Below are positions 41,229 through 49,780 of a stretch of 64,000 nucleotides of DNA, piece by piece. Made by a program: the position numbers and the translations under genes. This DNA is from JAJRRL01 sp047404195 (GTDB taxonomy: Bacteria; Pseudomonadota; Gammaproteobacteria; JAJRRL01), in assembly GCA_047404195.1 (NCBI GenBank), contig JBDOIU010000012.1, positions 107,840 through 171,839 of the forward strand, read 5' to 3'. Below the pieces are notes generated by a model. That model did no database searches. It was not told the DNA's origin and was given only the letters and a program-made list of their open reading frames with translations. Position 1 is the stretch's first letter; each line of letters starts with the position of its first letter.

Positions 41229-41588
41229 ATGAGTCTTCTAACCAGACGCTTTGGGCGTCAACCCCAACACCGCCAGCTTATGAAGCGCAACCTGGCAACT
41301 TCAATACTGCGTCATGAACAGGTCAAAACTACCTTAGCAAAGGCCAAGGATATACGCTCTTTTGTCGAGAAGCTAATCACCTTAGCTAAAGTTGACACTG
41401 TATCAAACCGTCGCCGTGCTTTCTCACTGATTCGTGACAAAGAAATAGTGAATAAGTTATTCACTGAGATTGCTGTCCGCTCAAAAGAAAGGCCAGGTGG
41501 CTACTTGCGCGTTCTTAAGTGTGGCTTCCGCGCCGGCGATGCTGCTCCCATGGCATACGTTATGTTGGTCGACGCATCTGAGCAATAG
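41229..41588 (+). CDS. rplQ: 50S ribosomal protein L17
   Basis: The last gene of the alpha operon, 119 residues. The L17 sequence is clear: RRFGRQPQHRQLMKRNLATS, LRHEQVKTTLAKAKDIRSFV and RPGGYLRVLKCGFRAGDAAP. A terminator follows after 25 bases. Confidence 0.97.
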   Translation: MSLLTRRFGRQPQHRQLMKRNLATSILRHEQVKTTLAKAKDIRSFVEKLITLAKVDTVSNRRRAFSLIRDKEIVNKLFTEIAVRSKERPGGYLRVLKCGFRAGDAAPMAYVMLVDASEQ

Positions 41589-41613
41589 TCAATTACCGTT
41601 ACATTGTCCCTAG

Positions 41614-41638
41614 AAAAAGCCCGCAAGGGCTTTTTTTT
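41614..41638 (+). terminator. Rho-independent terminator after rplQ
   Basis: AAAAAGCCC-GCAA-GGGCTTTTT, followed by more T. This ends the str-S10-spc-alpha block. Confidence 0.93.
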
Positions 41639-41867
41639 ATGCATCGTTAATGTTCTACTTTTTACATTTTCAGGTGTTCGTTCTCTGCCTCTCCATACTG
41701 TGGCGGTTATTCATTGATACTCAATTAGTACTCGTTCTATCTCAGGCTTAAATGATTTTGTGTGCTTGATTGTGCTCCTGTTGCTCTTCAAGCGATCTAA
41801 CTTATGTCATTTATTGCGCTGTTTTGATGATTATGCTAATATGTTATTGTTTATTATGAGGATTATT

Positions 41868-42794
41868 ATGTTTAGACATGCCCACCATCCTGAATTTTTT
41901 CCCGCTCTCGAATTCTTTATTGCTGTTGTTGATAACGGTGGGTTCTCTGCAGCAGCTTTAATATTGAATATTAGTAAGTCCGCTGTCAGTAAACGTGTTT
42001 CCCGTTTAGAGGACATTCTCGGGATGTCGTTGTTAAACCGCTCAACTAGACAAATTGCACTGACAGATGCGGGTCAACGCGTCTATGAAGAGGGTGTGTT
42101 ACTCTTAAAGCATGTAGGATCCGTGGTTGCAGGCTTGTCATGCCTTGAGCGCCAGATGCAGGGCGTACTGAAGGTGGCTGCGCCACTGAGTTTCGGCCAT
42201 ATACATCTTGTCAATGCCAGTGCTGAGTTTATGCGTCGATACCCTGATATTAATGTTGAGCTACTGCTAGGTGCAGCTTACGATAACATACCGCTTTCAT
42301 CTGTTGATTTAGCGATTAGGCTTGGTGACTTGCAAGATATGTCATGTCGCTCTCGTCTTTTAATGCACTCTGAATTAACACTTTGTGCTTCACCAGAATA
42401 TATTGAGAAAAATAGCCTACCGCAGCAGCCCGCTGATTTAGCAGAGCATAACTGCTTGCTATATAAAGGAGGGCCAACTGGATCCTTTTGGCATTTTCGT
42501 GGACCTAATGGCCCAGAAGTGATTCAGCCAAAAGGGGCATTAGTCGCCAGCAGTGCTCAGGCCCTCGAATTAGCTGCACTCAAAGGGATGGGAATTGCAC
42601 TGTTGCCAAGTTACTTGTTGGTGGATTCCATTGCAAATGGAGAGCTGGTTTCGATTCTAGATACCTATTTAGATTTTACAGTTGACGTACATGCAATCTA
42701 CTCAGGGTCGGTTCACACCGCACCAAAAGTACGTTCATTCATTGATTTTATGTTAGAATATTGTGCTGATCACTGTGTCCTGCGACGAAAGTAA
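41868..42794 (+). CDS. LysR-family transcriptional regulator
   Basis: A 308-residue LysR regulator. The N-terminal winged HTH spans about residues 9-67: FFPALEFFIAVVDNGGFSAA, then ALILNISKSAVSKRVSRLED and the wing LLNRSTRQIALTDAGQRVYE. A LysR substrate-binding domain follows (VLKVAAPLSFGHIHLVNASA, GMGIALLPSYLLVDSIANGE). The pattern RSTR.I.LTDAG and the effector domain place it in the CrgA/AaeR-like subgroup. I chose the ATG at 41868, seven bases after GAGG. No divergent neighbour suggests its target. The gap 41639-41867 shows no other gene. Confidence 0.92.
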   Translation: MFRHAHHPEFFPALEFFIAVVDNGGFSAAALILNISKSAVSKRVSRLEDILGMSLLNRSTRQIALTDAGQRVYEEGVLLLKHVGSVVAGLSCLERQMQGVLKVAAPLSFGHIHLVNASAEFMRRYPDINVELLLGAAYDNIPLSSVDLAIRLGDLQDMSCRSRLLMHSELTLCASPEYIEKNSLPQQPADLAEHNCLLYKGGPTGSFWHFRGPNGPEVIQPKGALVASSAQALELAALKGMGIALLPSYLLVDSIANGELVSILDTYLDFTVDVHAIYSGSVHTAPKVRSFIDFMLEYCADHCVLRRK

Positions 42795-42925
42795 TTGTCC
42801 CTTTATGTGGCTGGGCTGATTATTACAGTCAACGAGCGCGTATAAAGTGCTCATTATTTGGTCCTGTTTCTTATTTTCGTCTATTCCTGTTATATTAGAC
42901 TGATGGTCAATTAAGGAACTATCTT

Positions 42926-43384
42926 ATGCAGCTAATTTGTATGCGGCATGCTGAGCCAATGCCTGCAACCGCAACATGTATTGATCCAGGTTTGTCACAG
43001 AATGGGCGTGATGCTCTCCTGCAGGTGTCTCAATATATATCTCAGTTTTCATCACCTATAGAAAAAATGTATTGCAGCGATAAGCAGCGCGCAGTTGAAA
43101 CGGCAGATGGTTTATTATCCTCTGGCTATGCTTTTCCAGCGGTGGAAACATTGGCTTGCTTGCATCCATCGGCTTCTTTTGATGCAATGTGCGATGGCGT
43201 TCAATCTTTGGGCGCATCTAGTTTGGTTATATCACATAATCCCCATATTACACAGCTAGTCAGTTACTTATTAACGGGCTCAAGTGATAAATCTGTATTT
43301 AGCTTTACTCCAGGTGCGGCAGTCAGCTTACAGCTGTCAAATGCTCACAGCTGGTCATTAAACTGGGCATTTCGACCTAGCTAA
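42926..43384 (+). CDS. sixA: SixA-type phosphohistidine phosphatase
   Basis: The 152-residue protein is a small single-domain histidine phosphatase. The catalytic RHG-like motif is MRHAEP near residue 7. The second His is in VISHNPHITQLVSYLLTG, and KMYCSDKQRAVETADGLL carries the conserved Arg region. SixA removes phosphate from histidine of ArcB-type Hpt domains or from PTS proteins in E. coli. The closest Hpt-like domain in the window (61425-63443) lacks its His, so its partner must be elsewhere. Single gene, with AAGGAACTATCTT upstream. Confidence 0.88.
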   Translation: MQLICMRHAEPMPATATCIDPGLSQNGRDALLQVSQYISQFSSPIEKMYCSDKQRAVETADGLLSSGYAFPAVETLACLHPSASFDAMCDGVQSLGASSLVISHNPHITQLVSYLLTGSSDKSVFSFTPGAAVSLQLSNAHSWSLNWAFRPS

Positions 43385-43446
43385 TATTATTGATTACACG
43401 CTTCAGACGTGATTGTGTGCCCTTCTTGGGCGATTCCAATATGAAT

Positions 43447-43473
43447 AAAAAAAGCGCCTCAAAAAGGCGCTTT
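43447..43473 (-). terminator. Rho-independent terminator of the H1-like gene (minus strand)
   Basis: AAAGCGCCT-CAAAA-AGGCGCTTT. On the minus strand the stem is followed by seven T, so it terminates the gene ending at 43493. In the plus direction the T-run is short, so it is a weaker stop for sixA. Confidence 0.85.
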
Positions 43474-43492
43474 CAGTTCCTACGAAAGAAGT

Positions 43493-43819
43493 TTATTTCT
43501 TTTTAGCAGGTCTGCCGCGTTTAGCTTTAGTAGCTTTTTTAGCGACTTTTTTCTTAGCTACTTTCTTTTTAGCAGCTTTTTTCTTAGTTACCTTCTTTTT
43601 GGCAACTTTTTTCTTAGTTACCTTCTTTTTGGCAACTTTTTTCTTAGTTACCTTCTTTTTGGCAACTTTTTTCTTAGTTACTTTCTTTTTGCTGGCTGCT
43701 TTCTTGGCTTTCACCTTTTCAGCTTTAAGCTTTTTCATTGCATCGGCAAGCTTTTTTTTCAAATCGCTACACCGTTTTTCTGCTTTAGCGACTGCAGCAG
43801 TCGTTTTTTTTGTTGGCAT
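43493..43819 (-). CDS. Histone H1-like Lys/Ala/Val-rich repeat protein
   Basis: A 108-residue, extremely basic protein. A short helical N-terminal part (MPTKKTTAAVAKAEKRCSDL, KKKLADAMKKLKAEKVKAKK) is followed by a Lys-rich tail made of KKKVTKKKVA units. It ends KAKRGRPAKKK, with a final AT-hook-like RGRPAK. Such proteins bind DNA or RNA non-specifically and resemble Hc1/Hq1-type nucleoid proteins of Coxiella and Chlamydia and bacterial H1-like proteins. I chose the ATG at 43819, with GGAGAGGGATCC just upstream. The tail is encoded by a 30-base tandem array, so its length may differ among strains. It is monocistronic. Confidence 0.85.
   Translation of the reverse strand: MPTKKTTAAVAKAEKRCSDLKKKLADAMKKLKAEKVKAKKAASKKKVTKKKVAKKKVTKKKVAKKKVTKKKVAKKKVTKKKAAKKKVAKKKVAKKATKAKRGRPAKKK
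43591..43680 (-). repeat. Three perfect 30-bp tandem repeats inside the H1-like gene
   Basis: Three identical 30-base units start CCTTCTTTTTGGCAAC and end TTTTTTCTTAGTTA on the plus strand. One diverged unit precedes them (43561-43590) and a further relic lies at 43531-43560. Each unit encodes ten residues of the Lys-rich tail, in frame. Confidence 0.9.
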
Positions 43820-44269
43820 GGATCCCTCTCCTTTTTGCGCAAAACAATAACATAGCAAAAAATAACCGAAAGGTAAAATGCATTTTCATATTTTTTGGTC
43901 TATGTGGCACGAAAATTGAACTGTTTGGTTTATTTTTCCTTGTCTGAGGAAGATATTGACTCGATTGTATTTTTTTTAATATTTTATGTCACGCAATTGG
44001 TGTGCGATCACTGCAAGCGTGTTTAATTTTCTGATAACACGCTACCAAATGCTTTAGTTCTTGTTTTTACTGTTATAGTTGATGTTTTTGCTTATTCTGA
44101 GTGCTGTTGTTATTTTGAATGACGGCTAGATTCAGTAGATTTGAGATGCGAATGATGCCCTTACAGCACACTAACCAGTCTTTTTATGGCATGATCGCAT
44201 GGTTTTTAGCATATCATTACAGTAGGGTTAATGTCGCACAAGGTGAAATATGTATGTCTTACGCACATG
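43820..44269 (-). other. Long AT-rich gap with no gene seen
   Basis: I find no coding frame or RNA gene in this 450-base gap between the H1-like gene and the peptidase. It contains the upstream region of the H1-like gene, with a -10-like TATGTT near 43850 on the minus strand. Confidence 0.5.
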
Positions 44270-45694
44270 CTATTGGATGGCCTCATTTATAATCTTGGTC
44301 AGCGCAGTTGTGAGCTTCTTTACAAACGGTATATGCAAAAATTCATTGGGTCCATGCGCGTTCGATCCTGGGCCGAGAACACCTAATACCAAGATAGTGC
44401 TGCTTGGATAATGTTGGCTAACAGTATTCATAAATGGAATTGAACCACCTTCACCGTAAAATGCACAAGGCATGTTGAATAGGCAATCTGAAGCTTCATT
44501 GCAAACGCGTTCAACAAAATCCAGGCCCTGGTCTATGTACCAGCCATCCCCTGGCTCATCTGCTTGAAAAGTAATGTGTGCGTTATGCGGAGGATCCTCA
44601 AGTAAGGTTCTGCTCATATCTGATAATGCATGCTCACTATTGACATTGGGTGGCAGGCGCATCGACAGTTTTGCTGAAATATGTGGTTGGGTCACATTAC
44701 CGGCATCTTCAATGCTGGGTAGACCAGACATGCCAGTCACGCTTAGTTGCGCACGCCAGGTCATATTCAGTAGTAGCTCAGTTTTATCGCTTGTGACTGG
44801 GGTTGTCTTATTTTTCCAGGGAAGCATGCCTGTCATTAGTGGCGCCACAGTATCTGCATTGTTTTTGGTTATTTGATGCAACTTTTCTGGTACATTGCTT
44901 AGGCAGCTTGCGAGGGTGACAGCGTGAGTTTCAGTGTTTTGTATCCGATTGAGTAAGGTTTTTAAAATATCAAAACCTGCTGGTACCACACCGCTTCCAC
45001 GGCCAGAGTGAATACCCTCTGTTAGCGTTTCTATACCTAATGTTCCACCGATCATGCCGCGTAATGAGCTGGTCACCCAAAGTTGATCATAGTTCCCACA
45101 GCCTGAGTCAAGGCATATGATCAGATGAGGCGGTTTGATTCGCGTATCCAGTTTTTCTAGATAGTATGCTAGATCAGCGCTACCACTTTCTTCACAGCCT
45201 TCTATGATAATTTGGACGTGACCATGGTCAATGCCTTCAGCTTGGCAAGCTACAAGTGCAGTTATCGCGCTGAAGATGGCGTAGCCATCATCGCCACTAC
45301 CGCGCCCATACAATTTATTATCTCTTTCTACAGGCTCCCAGGGGGAAAGGCCATCACTCCATCCAGTTGCTTCCGGCTGCTTATCATGGTGACCATAAAA
45401 AAGCGTGCAGTGTTCAGTATCGCAGTTTGCAGGAATATTAATGAGTAGCAAGGGGGTTTTTCCGGCTTCTCTGATGATGTCACAGGTAATATTATGAATA
45501 GGTTGTTTGAGCACCCAGCCTTGCAGCAAGGCAGCAGCTGCGTCTAGGTTACCATTGCTTTCCCAGTCGGGATCAAAGTCGGGTGACTTGTTGGGGATTC
45601 TCAAAAAGTCCCTGAAGGTCGGCATAACCTCATGATCCCAGTATAGATTCACTCGCTCTGATAGTTGGTGTAACTGTTCGTCCTTGATTGGCAT
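44270..45694 (-). CDS. M20-family metallopeptidase (dipeptidase/carboxypeptidase type)
   Basis: A 474-residue cytoplasmic zinc peptidase. The M20 metal-binding set is visible: YGHHDKQPEA (His and Asp), GRGSGDDGYAIFSA (Asp), IIEGCEESGSADLA (catalytic Glu and zinc-binding Glu) and GPGSNAHGPNEFLH near the C-terminus (His). A dimerisation lid domain lies between, and its GIHSGRGSGVVP segment carries a conserved His. The substrate is unknown; M20 dipeptidases of this size cleave small peptides. It is 15 bases downstream of the NSS transporter at 45710, and its ribosome binding site (AGGAG) overlaps the transporter's end. The two probably serve uptake and cleavage of the same class of substrate. 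Confidence 0.88.
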   Translation of the reverse strand: MPIKDEQLHQLSERVNLYWDHEVMPTFRDFLRIPNKSPDFDPDWESNGNLDAAAALLQGWVLKQPIHNITCDIIREAGKTPLLLINIPANCDTEHCTLFYGHHDKQPEATGWSDGLSPWEPVERDNKLYGRGSGDDGYAIFSAITALVACQAEGIDHGHVQIIIEGCEESGSADLAYYLEKLDTRIKPPHLIICLDSGCGNYDQLWVTSSLRGMIGGTLGIETLTEGIHSGRGSGVVPAGFDILKTLLNRIQNTETHAVTLASCLSNVPEKLHQITKNNADTVAPLMTGMLPWKNKTTPVTSDKTELLLNMTWRAQLSVTGMSGLPSIEDAGNVTQPHISAKLSMRLPPNVNSEHALSDMSRTLLEDPPHNAHITFQADEPGDGWYIDQGLDFVERVCNEASDCLFNMPCAFYGEGGSIPFMNTVSQHYPSSTILVLGVLGPGSNAHGPNEFLHIPFVKKLTTALTKIINEAIQ

Positions 45695-45709
45695 AATAAG
45701 CTCCTATGC

Positions 45710-47050
45710 TTAAATGAGTGGGCTGATCATAATGAGTATAATTGCAATGGGCGCAAGATACCGCGTACAAATCTTCCAATATTGAAAGAAGAATTGCTGC
45801 TGACAGATACGATTTCTGGTCTGCTCAGATGTCATTAACCAACCAGCAACAAGAGCAAACCCAAGGCCGCCAAGGGGTAATAATATGTCTGTTGCAGTAT
45901 TGCTAATGATGTCAAATAGATTTGCTGTTTTCCATGTGATGTGAGATAGCACGTTAAAGGATAGGGCAGACAACAAACCAAGTGTCCATGCTGCACATCC
46001 AATAACACAAGCAGATTTGAATCTTGTTTGATGCTTTTTATTCATGATGGTAGCAATCATAGGCTCGGCTAAATTGATTGATGATGTCCATGCTGAAAAT
46101 AACAATAATACAAAAAACATCAGCCCAACGAGGTTACCAAAAGGCATTGATGAGAAGCTCAGTGGTAAGGCAATATACATTAAGCTGGGCCCACTTTGGG
46201 GTGATAAGCCATGCGCAAAAACCAGTGGGAAAATACTGATGCCTGACAAAAAGGCAACCAATACATCCAAAACAACAATGGGTAATATTGTCGGTAGTAG
46301 GCGTGTTTTGTCATGCGTATAGCTAGCGTACATAAGGAGAGCACCAGCGCCAAGCGCGAGTGTGAAAAATGCGTGACCGAGTGCTGCCAGTACGATGTTG
46401 CCAGTGATGTCTTGCCAGCGAAAATCAAATAAAAAATGAAGTGTCTGTATAAAGTTTCCATGCACAGCTGCATAAATCGCCAGTGCAATCAGGATTGCAA
46501 AGAGCGCCGGCATCATTATTTTTGTGGCTCGCTCAAGTCCATTAACAACACCCAGCGAAATAACACCCATGGTCAGTATCATAAAGAGTGTGTGATACAA
46601 AATAATATGCATGGGATTATTAACTAAGTGAGACCAAATGGCTTGCACCGATGCGGGTGTTGCGTGTGCAAAAGCACCCGTCAAAGATTGAGCGATATAA
46701 TACAAGCTGAAGCCACCCACGACACTGTAAAACGATAGAATGAGTATCAGTGCCAAAAGACCAATTCGACCAACCCAGGTCCAGTGAGACGAGTGGCCGT
46801 TATCATGTGCGATTTTTTTTAGCGCAGCGATGGGGGGTAATTTTGTGTGATGTCCAATCACCATTTCGGCAAGCATCAGTGGAATCCCAACCAACGCAAC
46901 AGCAATGAGATAAATGACCACAAATGAACCACCACCATGCGTTCCTGCCATATATGGAAAGCGCCATATGTTGCCGAGACCGACAGCTGCACCGGTCGTA
47001 GCTATAATAAATGCCCAGCGGTTTGACCACTGTTTTTGGTTTTTTTTCAT
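45710..47050 (-). CDS. Sodium-dependent transporter of the NSS (SLC6-like) family
   Basis: A 446-residue inner-membrane symporter of the LeuT/MhsT fold, with about 11 membrane helices. The first helix has the sodium and substrate site signature TTGAAVGLGNIWRFPYMAGT; GGGSFVVIYLIAVALVGIPL and MLAEMVIGHHTKLP follow, all strongly NSS-like. Bacterial members take up amino acids with sodium. It is the first gene of the operon with the M20 peptidase. MKKNQKQWSNRW is the expected start. Confidence 0.93.
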   Translation of the reverse strand: MKKNQKQWSNRWAFIIATTGAAVGLGNIWRFPYMAGTHGGGSFVVIYLIAVALVGIPLMLAEMVIGHHTKLPPIAALKKIAHDNGHSSHWTWVGRIGLLALILILSFYSVVGGFSLYYIAQSLTGAFAHATPASVQAIWSHLVNNPMHIILYHTLFMILTMGVISLGVVNGLERATKIMMPALFAILIALAIYAAVHGNFIQTLHFLFDFRWQDITGNIVLAALGHAFFTLALGAGALLMYASYTHDKTRLLPTILPIVVLDVLVAFLSGISIFPLVFAHGLSPQSGPSLMYIALPLSFSSMPFGNLVGLMFFVLLLFSAWTSSINLAEPMIATIMNKKHQTRFKSACVIGCAAWTLGLLSALSFNVLSHITWKTANLFDIISNTATDILLPLGGLGFALVAGWLMTSEQTRNRICQQQFFFQYWKICTRYLAPIAIILIMISPLI

Positions 47051-47177
47051 GCAGTTAGCGACCTATTGCAATACAAGATGACTGAATATAATGACACTCA
47101 CAGTGCTAAACAGCAAGTATGAGAAGGATAAGATATCTATCTGTTTTTTTTTTGAGCCCATTGCAGTTGTTATGGCT

Positions 47178-47205
47178 TTGTTTAGTCACAAATTTCTGGT
47201 ACAAT
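47178..47205 (+). promoter_or_regulatory. Predicted promoter of pyrG-kdsA-eno
   Basis: TTGTTT, 16-base spacer, TACAAT. The -10 ends 25 bases upstream of the pyrG ATG, giving a short leader. Confidence 0.45.
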
Positions 47206-47230
47206 TCTATTCTTTTTTGGGTGTAATCTC

Positions 47231-48910
47231 ATGGCCAATCAATGTAAATACATATTCACTACTGGGGGCGTTGTTTCCTCGCTGGGTAAGGGAATAACTT
47301 CAGCATCGCTGGCTGCTTTGCTTGAGGCCCAGGGTTTATCAGTGACGCTACTCAAGTTGGATCCTTACATCAATGTTGATCCTGGTACGATGAGTCCATT
47401 TCAGCATGGTGAAGTTTTTGTCACGGAAGATGGTGCTGAGACAGATCTTGATCTTGGTAACTATGAGCGCTTTGTTGATATTACCATGACGCATAAAAAT
47501 AATTTCACATCTGGTCGTGTTTACGCAGATGTCATTAAAAAAGAGCGCCGTGGTGACTACTTAGGGCGGACGGTCCAGGTTATTCCCCACATTACAGATG
47601 AAATTAAAAGTAAAATTAAGCATGGTGCTGCTGGCTATGATGTTGCTTTGATTGAAGTGGGTGGCACGGTAGGTGATATTGAGTCACTGCCTTTCTTGGA
47701 GGCAATCCGACAATTGCGCATTGAGTGTGGTGTTGAAAATACATTGTATGTGCATTTGACATTAGTGCCTTTTATTAAGGTGTCTGGCGAAATTAAAACA
47801 AAACCAACGCAACATTCAGTGAAAGAATTGCGCTCGATTGGTATACAGCCAGATATTTTAGTCTGCCGATCTGAATTGATGTTGCCTGATGAGGCACGTA
47901 AAAAGATCGCACTCTTTACGAATGTTGCCCAGTCAGATGTGATTGTTTTGGCTGATGCAGAAACAATCTATGAAATTCCTTTGGTTTTGCGTGATCAGGG
48001 TTTAACAGATCGAGTGGGGGCAAAATTGAATTTGCCAACAAAAAGACCTGAAATGAATGATTGGCAGGGTATTGTTGATACGGTTAAGAAAGATAAGCAA
48101 GTGATTCAAATTGCCATGGTTGGTAAATATATTGAGCTAGAAGATGCTTACAAATCATTGAATGAGGCGCTGGCGCATGCTGGTATCCATAATGAAGTGT
48201 CGGTCAAAGTGAAGTATATCGATTCAGAATCCATCGAGCGTGAAGGAACCGCCAAGTTGTATGGTGTTGATGCTATTTTAGTTCCAGGTGGATTTGGTGC
48301 TCGAGGTGTCGAAGGTAAAATTTTGGCGACACGTTATGCCAGAGAAAACCGCATTCCTTTTTTAGGTATTTGTTTGGGTATGCAGATTGCATTGATAGAG
48401 TTTGCAAGACATGTCGCTGATTTACCGGCGGCAAATAGTATTGAATTTGATGCAGAGGTTGCGCATCCAGTTGTGGCTTTGGTTGAACGTTGGAAAAATA
48501 CAGCAGGTGAGCTTGAAATTCGAACTGTAGATGGCGATTTGGGTGGCACTATGCGACTCGGAGGGCAACCATGCCGACTCAGTAAAGGTTCTCTTGCGGC
48601 TTCATTATATGCTCAAGATGTCATTGTTGAACGGCATCGGCATCGTTATGAGGTCAATCCGGATTATGTGCCCCGTTTACAGGCAGCTGGTTTGGTATTT
48701 TCAGGTGTCTCAATTGATGGTGGTTTAGTCGAGGTCATTGAATTACCTGATCACCCATGGTTTTTAGGTTGTCAGTTCCATCCAGAGTTCACATCAACGC
48801 CTCGTCGTGGTCATGCGTTATTCAGTGGTTTTGTCGCTGCGGCCATGGCCTACCATGGGTCGAAAGCAATGTCTTCACAAGGTCAACAAACACCTACATT
48901 CAAGGAGTAA
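47231..48910 (+). CDS. pyrG: CTP synthase
   Basis: PyrG converts UTP to CTP using glutamine and ATP. The 559-residue protein has the synthetase domain (YIFTTGGVVSSLGKGITSAS, KLDPYINVDPGTMSPFQHGE, VTEDGAETDLDLGNYERF). The C-terminal class I glutaminase carries the nucleophile Cys in FLGICLGMQIALIE and the His-Glu pair in FHPEFTSTPRRG. The region around the catalytic Cys and the KYIELEDAYKSLNEAL linker are normal. It is the first gene of the pyrG-kdsA-eno-ftsB order. Confidence 0.98.
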   Translation: MANQCKYIFTTGGVVSSLGKGITSASLAALLEAQGLSVTLLKLDPYINVDPGTMSPFQHGEVFVTEDGAETDLDLGNYERFVDITMTHKNNFTSGRVYADVIKKERRGDYLGRTVQVIPHITDEIKSKIKHGAAGYDVALIEVGGTVGDIESLPFLEAIRQLRIECGVENTLYVHLTLVPFIKVSGEIKTKPTQHSVKELRSIGIQPDILVCRSELMLPDEARKKIALFTNVAQSDVIVLADAETIYEIPLVLRDQGLTDRVGAKLNLPTKRPEMNDWQGIVDTVKKDKQVIQIAMVGKYIELEDAYKSLNEALAHAGIHNEVSVKVKYIDSESIEREGTAKLYGVDAILVPGGFGARGVEGKILATRYARENRIPFLGICLGMQIALIEFARHVADLPAANSIEFDAEVAHPVVALVERWKNTAGELEIRTVDGDLGGTMRLGGQPCRLSKGSLAASLYAQDVIVERHRHRYEVNPDYVPRLQAAGLVFSGVSIDGGLVEVIELPDHPWFLGCQFHPEFTSTPRRGHALFSGFVAAAMAYHGSKAMSSQGQQTPTFKE

Positions 48911-48912
48911 AT

Positions 48913-49761
48913 ATGTCTACACGGATAGGTGATTTTCAGTTGGGTATAGACCAACCATTTTGTTTGATTGCAGGCCCATGTGTGATTGAGAATGAATCCT
49001 TGGTCATGGAAATCGCTACACATATGAAAGAAATATGTGGGCAGTTAAGTATTCCATATGTTTTTAAAGCCTCTTTCGATAAAGCAAACCGTTCTTCTCA
49101 TACCAGCTATCGTGGACCTGGCTTAGAGAAGGGTTTAGCGATTTTGCAAAAAGTAAAAGACGAATTGAATATACCTGTTTTAACAGATGTTCACACATCA
49201 ACACCTTTAGATGAAGTGATTGATGTTGTCGATTGGTTACAAACGCCTGCTTTTCTATGTCGTCAAACTGATTTTATTCAGCGAGTTGCGGCAACGGGTA
49301 TGCCGGTGAACATCAAGAAGGGCCAGTTTTTATCGCCTTGGGATATGGTGCATGTGGTTGACAAGGCACGTGCTATGGGTAATGAGCAGATCATGGTATG
49401 TGAGCGAGGGGTTAGCTTTGGGTACAACGAGCTGGTTGCCGATATGCGTTCTCTGTCTGTGATGCGTCAGTCAAATTCACCAGTGATCTTTGATGTGACA
49501 CATTCCTGTCAACAGCCAGGTGGCCGTGGTAACGCATCTGGCGGTCTACGAAAAATGATTCCCGTATTAGCACGTGCAGGCATTGCTGCTGGTGTATCCG
49601 GGTTGTTTATGGAGACTCATCCTGACCCACAGAAAGCCTTGAGTGATGGTCCTAATTCGATGCCACTGTCGATGATGCAGCCTTTGCTGGAGACGCTAAA
49701 GCAATTAGATCACTGTGTTAAAAGCGCACGCTTACTTGAAGATGATTTGAATAACGATTAA
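48913..49761 (+). CDS. kdsA: 2-dehydro-3-deoxyphosphooctonate aldolase (KDO-8-P synthase)
   Basis: KdsA makes KDO-8-phosphate from phosphoenolpyruvate and arabinose-5-phosphate, for lipopolysaccharide inner core; its presence implies the organism makes KDO. The 282-residue protein shows LIAGPCVIENESLVMEIATH, the SFDKANRSS motif, FLCRQTDFIQRVAATGMPVN, IKKGQFLSP and VIFDVTHSCQQPGG. The ATG at 48913 has CAAGGAGTAAAT upstream, two bases after the pyrG stop. The longer frame reaching into pyrG is not credible. Confidence 0.97.
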   Translation: MSTRIGDFQLGIDQPFCLIAGPCVIENESLVMEIATHMKEICGQLSIPYVFKASFDKANRSSHTSYRGPGLEKGLAILQKVKDELNIPVLTDVHTSTPLDEVIDVVDWLQTPAFLCRQTDFIQRVAATGMPVNIKKGQFLSPWDMVHVVDKARAMGNEQIMVCERGVSFGYNELVADMRSLSVMRQSNSPVIFDVTHSCQQPGGRGNASGGLRKMIPVLARAGIAAGVSGLFMETHPDPQKALSDGPNSMPLSMMQPLLETLKQLDHCVKSARLLEDDLNND

Positions 49762-49780
49762 CGCATGAGGGGTGTCACAC

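Noticed and set aside
43599..43850. Plus-strand frame rich in Phe, Leu and Ala opposite the H1-like gene
   Set aside because: It is the mirror of the Lys codon repeats (AAA/AAG read as TTT/CTT) and has no start signals.
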